Assembly: GCA_001606155.1 (NCBI GenBank)
Contig: LODT01000004.1
Span: 744,001-808,000 of the forward strand
Source of the DNA: Tieghemostelium lacteum
Taxonomy: Eukaryota; Evosea; Eumycetozoa; Dictyosteliales; Raperosteliaceae
Direction: 5' to 3'
DNA length: 64,000 nucleotides
The translations under genes were made by a program, and so were the position numbers. Each line of letters begins with the position of its first letter. Positions within the stretch are counted from its first letter, which is position 1. Below are positions 32,180 through 44,418 of this stretch, piece after piece. The notes below the pieces were generated by a model. That model made no database searches. It saw nothing but the letters and a program-made list of their open reading frames with translations, and had not been told where the DNA came from.

Positions 32180-33828
32180 TTAAAAACCTTCTTCCATTAT
32201 ATCTACAATTCTCTTTTCAATAAAATCTGGTCTGAGTACCGATAGAATTAGATAAAGTTGAAGTTTCTCTGATAGACCAAATAATACATAAACATCAGCT
32301 TCTGATGGTATATTGAATTCTGATTTTAGTTTTTTTACATAACTTATACCCAAGAATTTCCTGAAAAATTACTAAAATTAGTAAAAAAAGAATGAGGTGA
32401 TATTGAATAATGGATATACATACACAGTCTGTGAATAAGCAACCACTAAAGAAGTCTTTCTAAGTAGAACTCTCATCATTTGAATTAGATAAGTTTCTCT
32501 TAGATGTAAAGGTAATTGAAATACTTCTTGAACAATTTTAGATAGATATACAGATACCCCCCTGAATGAAGAGAATAAAGTATTTTCTTTACGATTTACA
32601 TTTGCACCATCCAACAATAGTGATCTTAATAATTCATATCTATAGGTTTTATATTGAGTGTGTAGTAATGATTGATAGATTTGATGTTGATCAATATCAA
32701 TAACTGTTATTGGTCTCAATGATTGGTAGAGTTTATCTTCAATTTGTTTTAATGTTACATCTAATAGACCTTGAATCATCATATCTGGTATAAATTCCTT
32801 ATTAATCTGTCTAGATGATACTTTTCTTTCTTTTACTGTCAAAAATAGTGACAGAGTATCTAACCACTTTTGTATCAACGCTTCACTACTACCTATAACA
32901 ACTGTAGTACCATATGTCTGCATATGTGATGTCAATGCTCTATTTAATACCAAGATTAATATTAAATCCAAAGTTAAATATCTATAACTATCCACTATAA
33001 TTACTTTATAAAAAAATCTGTATCCATTTTCTGGTCACCAAAGAGAGTATTTAAAATATTTACATTTGGGTATGATGATAGAAACAAATGTTCAATATTA
33101 ATCATCATTGACACTAATTCTTTTTTAAATGATTCCAAATCATTCTGATTTAAACTATATTCTTTTAATAATCTACAAGATAGATAAGACATTCCTGTTT
33201 TTTTGCCAAAATATTAGAGGCTTTGTTAATTATGAAATTTGATGTATATATATATACATACTATCAGCAATTATATCATGTAATTGTAAATATTCATTAA
33301 AATATTGAATATTAAAGTATAATGAAAATGAGAATTTTGTTAAGATATCAGAGTGACGTGAATTGAATATATGTGATGGTACCATTAACTGTAGATCTGG
33401 ATAGATATTAAATCTCAACTCATCATTAGTGGATGTTGGATCTAAACCACATAATGTCTGTCTAGCTATAAAAGATTGAAATTCAGGTGTTAAATTATCT
33501 CTAGTCTTCCATAATTTGTCTACAGTAGGTCCAGCTGTGTCTTGCCACACAGATAACTGTGCTCCTGTAAATACTTGAAATTTATGATGTGAGCTCAAAT
33601 CTATTGGTGGTGGTAATATTTTTGATACTGGTACCTCTATATTTTAATATATATTAATATATATACATTCTCTATTTCTATATATTGAACCATACTCTTT
33701 TTATTTGGTTTAATTGGTGAATCAACAGTCTTTAGTGCTGCTAGTTTCATCACATCTTCATAAACCAATTCAAATAAATTATGATTTTTTTTAAATTCAT
33801 TTATAGGTTGATCATCTGTATCTGCCAT
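32180..33828 (-). CDS. C9orf72: C9orf72 homologue (longin-DENN protein), five exons
   Basis: Exons 33828-33696, 33636-33262, 33194-33039, 32994-32424 and 32360-32180 join in phase to exactly 472 codons (471 residues; human C9orf72 is 481). The longin part has FTGAQLSVWQDTAGPTVDKLW, corresponding to FAYWDNILGPRVRHIW. The DENN part has SHMQTYGTTVVIGSS and LSLFLTVKERK (human SHLQTCGCSVVVGSS, LCLFLTPAERK), VQEVFQLPLHLRETYLIQ and LLRKTSLVVAY, and a last exon aligning with the human GDLNIIMALAEKI region. In animals it works with SMCR8 and WDR41 in a GAP complex linking lysosomes, autophagy and small GTPases. The exon 3-4 intron is short (44 nt, GTGACC...TTATAG), making that junction the least certain. 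Confidence 0.88.
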
Positions 33829-33926
33829 TGTCACTCTTAATATCTCGAAACAGATATTAGAAAAAATAAAAAAAAAATAAAAAATTAATTTGGTATATTA
33901 TAATAATAATAGGATTAATAGTTTAT

Positions 33927-35239
33927 TTACAAATCATTCATGACTTGATCATTAAGAGTATTATTATTTACTCCTTGATCAACAGGACAATCTTCATCTT
34001 CTTTTTTTATAATTTTTAAAAGTTCTTCTAAAGAATCCCTACTTCCAATAGGAATATGTAAATATAAGACTGAATTGATGGATTTTGTTTCAATAATACC
34101 ATGATCGTAGAACTCTGAGAGCAATTGACCTAGAGATGATTCTGTACTGACTAATAACTCATCAATACATCTATTAAATAGTTTTGTGAAAGATACAGAT
34201 ACTTTTTTAAATGGAATTGCGTGAGGTTTATCATTGGTTGCTGTAGGTTGTGGTGGTGCTGATTCAATAATTAATAATTCTACCAAGAGTTTAAATGCAC
34301 TTCTAGAGGTTTCTGTTAAACTTTTAAGTACAGTTAATACAGAATTCATTGACAGTTTATTACCACGACTGTTGAGAATTGCAATCTCATATGCAGACTC
34401 CGCATAATAGTTGTTAAAAGTAGGCATAGAATGTGGAATCCAATTAAATTTATCATCCATTTGACTATGCCATAAAAAGAATGCATTGATATGATCAATT
34501 GATGCTATGATATGCAATTGGGGAATCTCAGCTAGTAATGATAGAATCTGTTGTGATGTTTCATTTCGAAATGAAACACCATCAATATTATGAATTACCA
34601 AATAAACATGATCAATTTTTATAGAAGTTACTTCTTCTCTCTCTGAATAAGCTTCAATAGAATCATAGTTTTGAAACAGTGATTTTATATAGTTACAATG
34701 TGCCATCGGATCAGAGAACTTCTTATTATCAAAAGTCAAACTCGACAAGACATCCTTTATAGTAACAGTAGGCAAATATCCATTAATACTAATACTAATA
34801 CCATCAGTACACTTTGACTCTATAAAATGATCAATCAACTGTATCTTTGAACCAAAGCCATACAATAATAAATTAAAACCTTGTTTCAATTGACTGTACA
34901 TTTCAGAGAATTTCATTTCATTATTTCTCTGTAGATTCTCTTTTTCCAATTGATGCTTAATCGGCAGTCTCTCTAGAATATTAGTAATCTCTTTACCATC
35001 TAGAATCTTTATATTTGACATTGTATTATTTGAAGTTTTATTATCATTTTCTAAAGAAAACAGATCATCATCTATTTGTTCATCGTCATAATCCTCTCCT
35101 TCAACCTCTGAATTCTCAACCTGTATTTTAACTTCTTTTTTTTTTTTGGAGTACCTTTTATCGTTGTTGTATTTTTTGATATATTTGCTTTTTTCCTTTT
35201 ATTGTTATTATTAGTGGTATTATTTTTCTTGGTACTCAT
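33927..35239 (-). CDS. orc2: Origin recognition complex subunit 2
   Basis: The conserved region (35021 to 33927, 364 residues) matches ORC2: GFNLLLYGFGSKIQLIDHF, ISISINGYLPTVTIKDVLSS, HVYLVIHNIDG, LHIIASIDHINAFFLW, FNWIPHSMPTFNNYY and the winged-helix part LSEFYDHGIIETK, LYLHIPI. A basic and acidic N-terminal extension continues upstream to an ATG at 35239, but the frame changes within a 12-nt A run (minus strand; 35136-35147). One more A would give a 437-residue protein with an unbroken ORC2-like layout. ORC2 is part of the ring that marks replication origins and loads MCM. The next gene, TAF1A-like, starts 114 bp away on the opposite strand. Confidence 0.92.
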
Positions 35240-35352
35240 TTTTGCATTTGTTAGTTGAATCAAATTACTTTTAATAAAGATTTTTTTTTTTTTTATTTCA
35301 AAATTAGGACTAATCGAGCAGTCGTTTTTCCTATCATCGATTAAATGAAAGT
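35240..35352. promoter_or_regulatory. Compact divergent promoter between ORC2 and the TAF1A-like gene
   Basis: Only 113 bp separate the two start codons, so any promoter must be shared or overlapping. A 15-nt T run lies at about 35280-35294. No known factor motif is recognised. Confidence 0.5.
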
Positions 35353-36876
35353 ATGGATAAGGAATGGATAAATGTTGAAAGATCATTTTTAGATTTAATA
35401 TATCAACATAGATATGAAGAGGCGACATCATTCATTTCAGGCTTATTAAAATGTACACCTATAAAATTAGAATTTATACCAGCAATTTTAAATCTTTTAC
35501 AACAAAAAGATATTGAAGCATTTAATCAAGAACTTAAACCTTATTTCTTCTTTACAGCTTCTTTTTTAATGCAATTTACAAACACTAAAGAGATTGTAAT
35601 GTATAATTCTAAAAGAAAGAACAGAAGAGATGAATGACTCTAACATTTTTACCAAACAAATAGCCAAACCAATTATTTTACCATTTATTTGCAAATGAAA
35701 TCTATTATAGAAACTTTAAAGAATCATTAACTAGAATGGAGAGTCTATTGGACAAAAATGGTGAAAAATATCCACTAATTATCACATTTTGTGGTATTTT
35801 ATATTTCTTTCATTGGCATTCAATTACAAAAGGTAAACTACTATCTGAAAAGCTAAAAGAAAACCAAAGTAATGATGTAAAACTATCACTACATTATGCC
35901 TCAGAAGCTATTAAATATCTCACAATGTCATTTACAAAATTTCCAAATATCGATTATATTCTATTACCTCTATTAAAAGTTCTCAGATACAAAGAGAAAA
36001 TTGACACATGCGAAGAGATTTTATTTGAATTTCTTAAAAATAATCCATTGAATCCAAATTCTTATATGTAAGTGTCTTATCTCTATATATATTGAAAATG
36101 TATAATATTAATGGTTTTATTTGTATTTAAGATTACTAGGATCATTTCTAATTGAAAATAGATCAGAAAAGATTACAGATATTATACAATGTTATAAGCA
36201 ACTGATTCAATTGGATCCTATAAATAATTCAGCATTTTCAACGCTAATTCAACTCTATTATGTGTATAGAGAGAAGAAATTAGAAAAAGTAGGGAAATGT
36301 CAAGATAGCGATTTAACTCTATTGAGTAACCAATTTGGAGGTATGGATTGTCTATATATTCTAAACCTCTTTGTAAATAGATTAAATTTTCTCAGAAAAG
36401 ATAAGTCACTATGGACTATGTTTTTCTACTTTATCAAAGATCACACAGTAGGTTCAGAGAATTTACTGAGGTTGGAGTGGGATGGAAAAATTAAATTTAT
36501 AAAGAGTTATTTTAATGCAACTTCTGATTTCTCAATGGATAGAGAATTATTGACATTTAAAATATCAGTTTACTATTTATTGACTGAACAATTGGTGTAT
36601 ATAAATAATTGTTTATGGTTGGTTAAAGATGCTCAATATAGAAATGAGATATTACAAGTTTTAAAAAATCAATGTGGTGCTTTATTAGTAGAAGAGGACG
36701 ATAAATTAACTAAAATGGTTCAACCTGGTGAAAGTGAGTTACCAAAAGAAATATCTAAAAACAAAAAACCCGATCCTATTTCTGGTGATATTTATTATAA
36801 TAATCAAAAAGAACAACCTAAAACATCATCAACTCCAACTTTACCAAATAATTTAGAGATAAAATCAAAAATCTAA
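35353..36876 (+). CDS. TAF1A-like RNA polymerase I initiation factor (SL1/TIF-IB subunit)
   Basis: Exons 35353-35595, 35664-36067 and 36132-36876 join in phase (GTAATG...AATAG; GTAAGT...TTTAAG) to 463 residues. The layout matches TAF1A (TAFI48): an N-terminal helical repeat (RYEEATSFISGLL), YHLFANEIYYRNFKESL, then YPLIITFCGILYFFHW against human LIQAYKGLLDYWNW, then NNPLNPNSYILLGSFLIEN against FPANPNAHIYLYEFL, and QLIQLDPINNS. TAF1A belongs to the TBP complex that places Pol I at rDNA promoters. Similarity is by motif order and modest identity, so the call is inferred. The C-terminus is Lys/Ser-rich, and coding-like Lys-rich sequence continues in other frames to 37037, so the true end may be later. 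Confidence 0.6.
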
Positions 36877-37091
36877 AGCTTTAGAATCACCCAAGTAAAA
36901 AAAAAGAAATCCACAATGAAAAGAAAAAATTACAAAAACACCCGGTCCTACTTCTACCAAAAAAAGTAGTACTAAAAAGAAACAATCTTTATCTTCTAAA
37001 AAAAATAGAAAAGATAAAAAGAATAAAAGTGTTTGATATAAGTGTACAAAATATATTTTATTCTAATGTTTTGTTTATTTGATTTTTTTAA

Positions 37092-38658
37092 TTATTGCTC
37101 TTGAAACATTAATTGAGCTCTTGGAGTTAAATCCATTTCCTTTAGTGTCTTATTCATTAGATCACCTACCAATTCAACCTTTGGGAATGTTGTAAAGAGT
37201 TTAAATTTAAATTTACCACTTTTAATTTGAACAAAATAATATAGATTTTTAATGAGATCAGTGGATTTAAAATTACCTTTAAGTAATTGGTCAGGTAATT
37301 TAATCTGAATTTGACAATCACCTTCCATACCGATATTTGATGGAGGTTGTTCTTCTGATTTCTTTTCAATCTTTTGAATTTCCTCTTTGTTATCATATTT
37401 ATCTAAATCATCATAGGTATCCATATCTTCATCCTCATCCTCATCTTCATCTTCATCATCTTCAATCTCATCATTTATAACCTGCTTTTGTTGTTGTTGT
37501 TTTTGTTGTTCATCAGTTTTTAATTTTTTTGTTGTAGTTTCAGTGGTAGTTGGTTTAGTTGTTTCATTTGTAGGTGATTTTGTTGGTGATTGTGATTTAC
37601 TACTGCTACCTCCTTGTAATGACAATTGAATTGCCATTTCAATTTCCTCTTCCTCTGTTATAAATTTCTTTTTTTTAAAGTTTTTGTTGATTTGAGATGG
37701 GTGAAGTTTAGATGCTTTATCATAAGAATTCTGACTGATAAATTCATTTAGATACTCTTTCATATCCTCAGCATCAGTAAAACCATAAGTATGAGCCAAT
37801 TCCTCACCAGTTCTAGGATCAATTATAGATATATATGGATACTCTTTAGTTGGATAATATTGAATAAACCATTTACCTTCATCATGTGTTGAATTTACTT
37901 GCCAAAATACAAAATTTGAACTAATCAATTCCTTTAATTTTGCATCTGACCATGTATCTCTATTCAATCTCTGACATGCAAATTCAGAGGCATCTTGAAC
38001 ATTAATTAAAACAAATCTATGTTTCTCCTGTGCTTGTATTTTAATATCCTCAAAACTACCAAATGTCAATATATCCAAAGGTGGTTTAAATAACTCTGCT
38101 AATGTTTTTTGTTTTCCTGATAAATTTTGATCTACAGTAGTTAAACTATTAATATCTCTCTGTTTTATCTTATAAAACCTAAATGAGTAACAAACCTACT
38201 TAAATCTTTTTCTCTTGCAAAATCTCTAAATGATTCAAATATATTTGTTGGTTTTGGAGGTGGTCTTCTATATTGATTTATAAATGAAGTTTCAACTAGA
38301 GTATCCATAGTTTGAGGAATAGGATCTCTGAAATTCTCAATATCTTCAACATCTTCATCATTATCTTTGGTAATTGGTGATTTATTACCACTTGTTGAGG
38401 TAGTACTAGTTTTACTTGGAGTACTATCTACAATATCATTGGTATTATAATAAAAATTTACACTAGTATCAATATCCCAGCTATTTTGCTATATTATATA
38501 TTTACTATTAGTTGATCTGTTTCAAATGCAACCTGTGTAACTAATATTCCCAATAATCATACCTCCAATATTTGTAATGCTAATTCTGTGTTTTCTGTAC
38601 CTGTTAAAGAAATAAATAATTGTAATTTTTCTTGTTGACTGTCTATTACCTCTGTCAT
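37092..38658 (-). CDS. UBXN7-type UBA-UAS-UBX protein, p97/Cdc48 cofactor
   Basis: Exons 38658-38563, 38488-38196 and 38157-37092 join in phase to 484 residues (human UBXN7 is 489). Order: UBA-like helices (LFISLTGTENTELALQILE, NSWDIDTSVNFYYN; about 1-45), RDPIPQT and IFESFRDFARE, a thioredoxin-like UAS domain (about 150-290: FVLINVQDASEFACQRLNRD, WQVNSTHDEGKWFIQYY, PYISIIDPRTGEEL), a UIM (EEEIEMAIQLSLQ), an acidic stretch with a DE repeat, and a UBX domain (about 400-484: IQIKLPDQLLKG, KLFTTFP, MNKTLKEMDL). UBXN7 links Cdc48/p97 to ubiquitinated substrates and cullin ligases. The intron 2 acceptor (ACAGAG) was chosen to keep phase. Neighbouring genes give no operon-like clue. Confidence 0.9.
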
Positions 38659-38777
38659 CTTTAACTTAGGGGTTTTATTAATTAAAATATGTAAATAAAA
38701 AAATAAATTAAAAAAAAAAAATTAATCAGTTTCATCAATTTTAATTAAAATTTCAAATAATTTTAGAAGAATTGAAT

Positions 38778-41273
38778 TTATTTCATTTTTTTGTCTTTAG
38801 AATCTTTGTTGTTATTTTTGGTGTCATTTTCAAGTTTAACTAAATCCAAAGTGGAAGGTTTAGAAATAATTTCTAATTGATTTGTGGATTGATTAACACT
38901 GACATGAATAGTTTCACCATCTCTGATGACATCTTCCAAGATTAATCTAGCCATTGGATTTAATAGACTCTTTTGAATGACTCTTTTAAGTGGACGTGCA
39001 CCATAGATTGGATCATAACCTTGATCAGCTAACCAATTGAGAGCATCTTGGTTAATGAGTAATACCATTTGTTTCTCTGCTAATAGTTTACGAAGATCCT
39101 TTAGTTGAATCTCAACAATCTTATCCATATCTTGACGAGATAGACGATTAAACAAAATGATATCGTCAATACGATTAATAAACTCTGGTGCTAAACGTGA
39201 TCTTACAACTGACATTACATCATCTTTAGCAACCTGTGATGATGTACCTTCTGGTAGAGATGCTAATATTTCAGCACCTAAATTACTGGTTAATATAACC
39301 ATTGTGTTCTTAAAATCTACTTTTCTACCTTGACTATCTGTTATATGACCATCATCAAGAATCTGTAATAGTAGATTAGATACCTCTTTATGTGCTTTTT
39401 CGAATTCATCAAACAACACTAAAGAGTATGGACGTCTTCTTACTTGTTCTGTTAATGTACCACCTTCTTCATATCCTACATAACCTGGAGGTGCACCAAT
39501 AAGTCTACTAACTGAGAATTTCTCCATATACTCTGACATGTCAATACGAATCATTGCATTTGGACTGTCAAACATAAACTGAGCTAATGATCTACACAAT
39601 TGAGTTTTACCCACACCTGTAGGACCCAAAAGTAAAAATGAACCTAAAGGTCTTTGATGTGAATGTAATCCAGCTCTTGAGATTCTTACACAGTTACTAA
39701 CAGATTGAACTGCTTCAGGTTGACCTACAACCTCTTGTGACAACTCCCATTCCATTCTAAGTAACTTCTCTTTTTCACCCATCAACAAACTGTGTACTGG
39801 TATACCTGTAGCTTTAGAGATAACCAATGCAACATCTCTACTAGTCACAGCCTCTGAAATCATTGACAAATTCAAATCCTCACCCTCCTTTGGAATTTGT
39901 TTCTCCAATTGAGGAATGATTGAATATGCCAACTCACCAGCTCTAGTTAAATCACCTTTTCTTTGAGCTTGTTGTAACTCAATCTTTGCAGATTCCAATT
40001 TCTCTACAGCAGTCTTACGTTTATGTAACTCTTCCTTTTCCTTTAACCATTGATCTGTAAGTAGTTGACATTCAGATTCCTTTTCTTTTAGATCCTGTTC
40101 AAGTTTAGCCATTCTGTCTCTTGAGACTTGGTCCTTTTCTTTCTTTAATGCTTCAATTTCAATACGGATAATGATAATCTGTCTATTGAGATTCTCAATT
40201 TGTTCAGGTTTACTTTCTTGTTGTAATCTTAATCTTGATGCTGCTTCATCTATAAGATCAATTGCTTTATCAGGAAGGAATCTATCAGTTACATATCTCT
40301 GTGAATTTACACAGGCGCTTACTAATGCACCATCTGTAATTCTAACACCATGATGCACTTCATATCTCTCTTTTAGACCTCTGAGGATACTAATACTATC
40401 TTCAACAGTAGGTTCAAGAACCATTACAGATTGGAATCTTCTAGCTAATGCAGGATCCTTTTCAATATATTTACGATATTCAGCAGTTGTAGTTGCACCA
40501 ACGCAATGTAGATCACCTCTAGCCAACTGTGGTTTTAGCATATTACTAGCATCCATTCCACCTTCCACAGCACCAGCACCAACCAAAGTATGAAGTTCAT
40601 CTATAAACAATATAACCTCACCACGATAATGTGCAAGATCTTTAAGAATACTCTTCATTCTCTCTTCAAAATCACCACGGAACTTTGCACCAGCAACCAA
40701 ACTTGCCAAATCCAATGTTAGTACTCTCTTGTTCTTTATACTGTCAGGTACATCCCCATTTACAATTCTCTGAGCTAAACCCTCTACGATAGCAGTCTTA
40801 CCAACACCAGGTTCACCAATGAGAACTGGATTGTTCTTTGTACGTCTAGACAATACCTGTATAGTACGTCTAATCTCTTCATCTCTACCAATAACAGGAT
40901 CTAATCTACCATTCTTTGCCTGTTCAGTTAGATCTTTAGTATATTTTTTCAAAGCCTCTCCAGGAGGTACGGCATCTGGTGATACCCATGGTTCTTGTGG
41001 TCTTTGGTTTTGGTCACCACCATTACCACCTTGATAAAAACGTTTATTCAAATAATGTAGTGACTGTAAAGTTGGTATAGTAGTATTATTTAAAAATATA
41101 TGATTTGCAGATGTTGATGTAGTTGTTGCTGTACTGTTGGATACAACATGATTAATATTTAAACCTTTATTAAATCCACTAATAAAATTACTTTTAAAAG
41201 GGTTAATTTGTATCCCTGATATTCTTTTTATATTTATAGGTATATTTAATTTCGTAACTTTATTTAATAACAT
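38778..41273 (-). CDS. Mitochondrial ClpB/Hsp78-type AAA+ disaggregase
   Basis: A single exon of 831 residues. The first 80 or so are basic, Ser/Thr/Asn-rich and lack acidic residues, as in a mitochondrial targeting peptide. The Clp_N domain is absent, as in fungal Hsp78. NBD1 (about 115-320) has [28 protein letters not shown] and a coiled-coil middle domain (about 375-480); NBD2 (about 540-740) has [29 protein letters not shown] and TSNLG; the C-terminal domain has [16 protein letters not shown]. The two AAA+ rings thread and reactivate aggregated proteins, here in the mitochondrial matrix. Start ATG at 41273 begins [12 protein letters not shown]. Both Walker A and B motifs look complete. 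Confidence 0.92.
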   Translation of the reverse strand: MLLNKVTKLNIPINIKRISGIQINPFKSNFISGFNKGLNINHVVSNSTATTTSTSANHIFLNNTTIPTLQSLHYLNKRFYQGGNGGDQNQRPQEPWVSPDAVPPGEALKKYTKDLTEQAKNGRLDPVIGRDEEIRRTIQVLSRRTKNNPVLIGEPGVGKTAIVEGLAQRIVNGDVPDSIKNKRVLTLDLASLVAGAKFRGDFEERMKSILKDLAHYRGEVILFIDELHTLVGAGAVEGGMDASNMLKPQLARGDLHCVGATTTAEYRKYIEKDPALARRFQSVMVLEPTVEDSISILRGLKERYEVHHGVRITDGALVSACVNSQRYVTDRFLPDKAIDLIDEAASRLRLQQESKPEQIENLNRQIIIIRIEIEALKKEKDQVSRDRMAKLEQDLKEKESECQLLTDQWLKEKEELHKRKTAVEKLESAKIELQQAQRKGDLTRAGELAYSIIPQLEKQIPKEGEDLNLSMISEAVTSRDVALVISKATGIPVHSLLMGEKEKLLRMEWELSQEVVGQPEAVQSVSNCVRISRAGLHSHQRPLGSFLLLGPTGVGKTQLCRSLAQFMFDSPNAMIRIDMSEYMEKFSVSRLIGAPPGYVGYEEGGTLTEQVRRRPYSLVLFDEFEKAHKEVSNLLLQILDDGHITDSQGRKVDFKNTMVILTSNLGAEILASLPEGTSSQVAKDDVMSVVRSRLAPEFINRIDDIILFNRLSRQDMDKIVEIQLKDLRKLLAEKQMVLLINQDALNWLADQGYDPIYGARPLKRVIQKSLLNPMARLILEDVIRDGETIHVSVNQSTNQLEIISKPSTLDLVKLENDTKNNNKDSKDKKMK

Positions 41274-41703
41274 TGCAATTATGTGTCAATAATGAAAATT
41301 TTTTTCAAAAAAGTGTTAATTTGTGAAGTTGTAAAAAATCGATGAAATTCAAATGAAAATCTAATTAAAAATCATTCTATTAAATTTGATTTTTTCAATG
41401 AATTATATCGAAATTGATCTTACCAAAGTTCACATTATAAATATACATGTATATTGTACATTCTTTTAATTTGATATATAAATTCATTTTAAAGTAAATA
41501 ATTATAAATGTGCAATCAAAGATATAAATAAAAAATATATAAAATATAAATTTTAATGATATTTGATAAAAGATCCACATTATATCCGGATCTCAGATTA
41601 GAATTTATTTTATAATTTTTTTTTTTTTTTTAAAAGTCCAAAGTAGATATTTATTTTTTTAAAAAAAACACATACCAAATAAGTGTGTTAATTGTATTTT
41701 TAC
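41274..41703. promoter_or_regulatory. Divergent intergenic region, ClpB and ELMO genes
   Basis: 430 bp between divergent starts, holding both promoters. T run near 41617-41630. A 61-codon frame on the minus strand is AT-rich noise. No heat-shock element (nGAAn arrays) is evident by eye. Confidence 0.4.
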
Positions 41704-44255
41704 ATGAAATTAAATATTCATTATCAAGATAAAATCCAAAAGGATCATCAATTTGATATTGAAAATGAATTGAATAGCAGTGGTGGAGCAGTTGGAAGTG
41801 TTAGTGCAAGTGGTAGCAGTGGTATAACTAAAGTCAGTCAATTGATAGATAAATGTTGTAGTCTATTTTCATTAACCTCGCAACTACCTAATCAATACCA
41901 ACTCTATCTATTAAATGGTAATGTACAACTAGAGAACCTAAATCAAATCGATGCCACCTGTCATGATTTAGTCTTAAAATCCAATCCCAATATAAATATC
42001 GACCCAGTTCTCAGTAACCTAAATGACCCCAATCTCAAAAAAAAAGCTCTTTTTGATTTAAAAGATCTAATGAAGGAAGAGAACATTGTTAAAAAGTTTG
42101 TTGAAAAGAATGGTATACAATGTATATGTGATCAGTTACAGGGACTTTCAGGTAACACACTAAGCTATGCACTGAATGCCATACAGTCTATTATGCAATT
42201 TGAATTCTCAAGTAGCAGTATACCAATAGATTTGATTAAATACCTCATTGCACTGTTAGATACCTCTACAAACCCTTCCATTACCAAAACTACATTATCT
42301 ATATTATACCTATTTAACCATCACAGACCTAAAGGATACATTGAATTAAATGATGTAATTCAAGCTTATCAACAACAGCAACAGCAACAACAACAACAAA
42401 CATCAACAGAAACAAAGAAACCAACTATAAATCACAGTTTAGTTGTACTTTTAGGGTCTAGTACTGTAGATGTTCAATTGAATTCATTGACATTGATAAA
42501 CAGTATGTTAAGTAAATCTCAGCAGTTATTAGGGGTTCAAGATTTCACAAAATTGATTGGGGAGTTTGATACTTTGGAGATTAATTTGAAATTAAAGAAA
42601 CTGGTGGAATCTGCTGTTATTACACAGGAATTTCGTAAACAGTTGTATCTATATCAAAGACATAAACTAATGTTAATTAAACATAGAAAAGCAGTGGTAT
42701 TCAACAAGGATTCACCAGAACACGATTCTATATTAATGAGACTATGGACTGCTTGTTACCCACAAGTCAAACTAGAGAATCGTGTCAGTGAACAATGGAA
42801 ACTCATTGGATTCCAAGGTACAGATCCATCAACTGATTTTCGTGGAACTGGTATCTTTGGTCTAGAGAATCTCGTCTACTTTGCAGAGAACCACACTGAA
42901 AAATTCAAAAAAATTATTCAAAATCAAATTGACAGAAAAGACAGAGAATACCCCACATGCACAGCAGGTATAAATATCACTCAAATGCTTACCAATGAGA
43001 TATTTAAAGTTGCCGATGAAAAGGTAGTCGATATGACTATCTTTCCTATACTCTTCTCCCATCCATTTGCATTTGAAGAGGTCTATTCCATCACTTTTCA
43101 AATCCTCGATACCACATGGGACGAAATGATGGGTTCCTACATGAATTGGCAAAAGATTTTTTCATCTGTAAAAAATCAAATTTTGACAACTCTAGAGAGT
43201 AAACCATCGACACTTGAGGCATTCCATTGGGCTGCATACCTCAAGAACAGTAACACCAATGGTGCAGCACTTGCAAATCAACATCTTCTCGATGATGACC
43301 ATGACCCAAATGATGACATTAAAAAACTCAAACAATTTGTGAAAAAGGATATATTGGAGATGATTAGAGTTCAAAAGATTCAGTTACTTATGGATGGTTA
43401 CTATTTCAGATTACAAAAGCCAATGAAATCTAAAAACTCATTGTATACTAGTTTCTATATAAAATTACTTCCTGTCTCTGCTTCTAGTGCTTTTGGTAAT
43501 AGTAGTAATAGTGGTGCAAGTAGTATAGGAAGTATACTTTTACCACAGGGATCTAGTAATATTCTCGGTTCTTCTGGTGGAATTGGTGCATCTCTCAATG
43601 CAAATCCTCAATCTAGTTCCTCTAACACTAATCCTCTATCATCCTCCCTAGATCTTTCTTTTCTAACTCAACCATCCCAACAACAAGAATTACAATACAC
43701 CCTCTTACAAGACAATGAAAAACCAACACCAAATAATTTAACAAATACAAGTAAGTTAGAATTAAAAGAGGAGATATCTTCTTTTATAAATATACTAATA
43801 TGTTATTTTATATATATTCATAGTAAGAGCATCGGAGATTACAAATTCATTAGATTCTACAAAGAAGAAGGATAACAAAAACATTACACATGGATTCACA
43901 CTTACTATTCCAAAAGATAAGGAAGAAAAACAACAATTGGATTTGACTTCAACTAATAAGGAAGATATCTCCAATTTTGTTGATGGTTTGAAATTCTTGG
44001 CTGGAAAGAGTAATGACTTGAGTGTAGAAACTATAGAGGTATGTTTTTTAAGAAAATACTATTTTTACAATATTTCAATCTACAACTTTTCAGAATATTA
44101 ATTTAACTTTTATTTTTTTTTTATTTTTTTTTAAATTAAAGGAATATAAAACTCTGGTTTCTTTATCGATGAAGCTGAAACTTTTAGACCTGGAGGGAGT
44201 AGATTTACCTAAAGAATCACCACTAGTACCCGACCTCCCTCCTTCAATAAATTAA
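41704..44255 (+). CDS. ELMO/CED-12 domain protein
   Basis: Exons 41704-43750, 43824-44038 and 44142-44255 join in phase to 791 residues (introns GTAAGT...CATAG and GTATGT...TTAAAG). The N-terminus resembles a Ras-binding-like ubiquitin fold, then an armadillo-type region (about 100-290: FDLKDLMKEENIVKKFVEKNG, LSYALNAIQSIM). The ELMO domain (about 340-490) has WKLIGFQGTDPSTDFRGTGIF, GLENLVYFAENH, FPILFSHPFAFEEVYSITFQ and WDEMMGSYMNWQKI. A PH-like C-terminal region and a small final exon follow. ELMO proteins partner Dock GEFs to activate Rac in chemotaxis and phagocytosis; dictyostelids have several. Poly-Gln/Ser tracts break the protein. The symbol of this paralogue is not certain. Confidence 0.9.
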
Positions 44256-44418
44256 AAAAATTTTATTCTGACTTTTTTTGAATAAAAACACACCCCCTTT
44301 TTGATTTTTAATTTATTTATAATATCATTACTGTATCAGTTGTATTTATTATTATAATTTAACTATTGTTGAAAAAAAAAAAAAAAATAATATATATATA
44401 TTCTTTATTCATCAAGAG

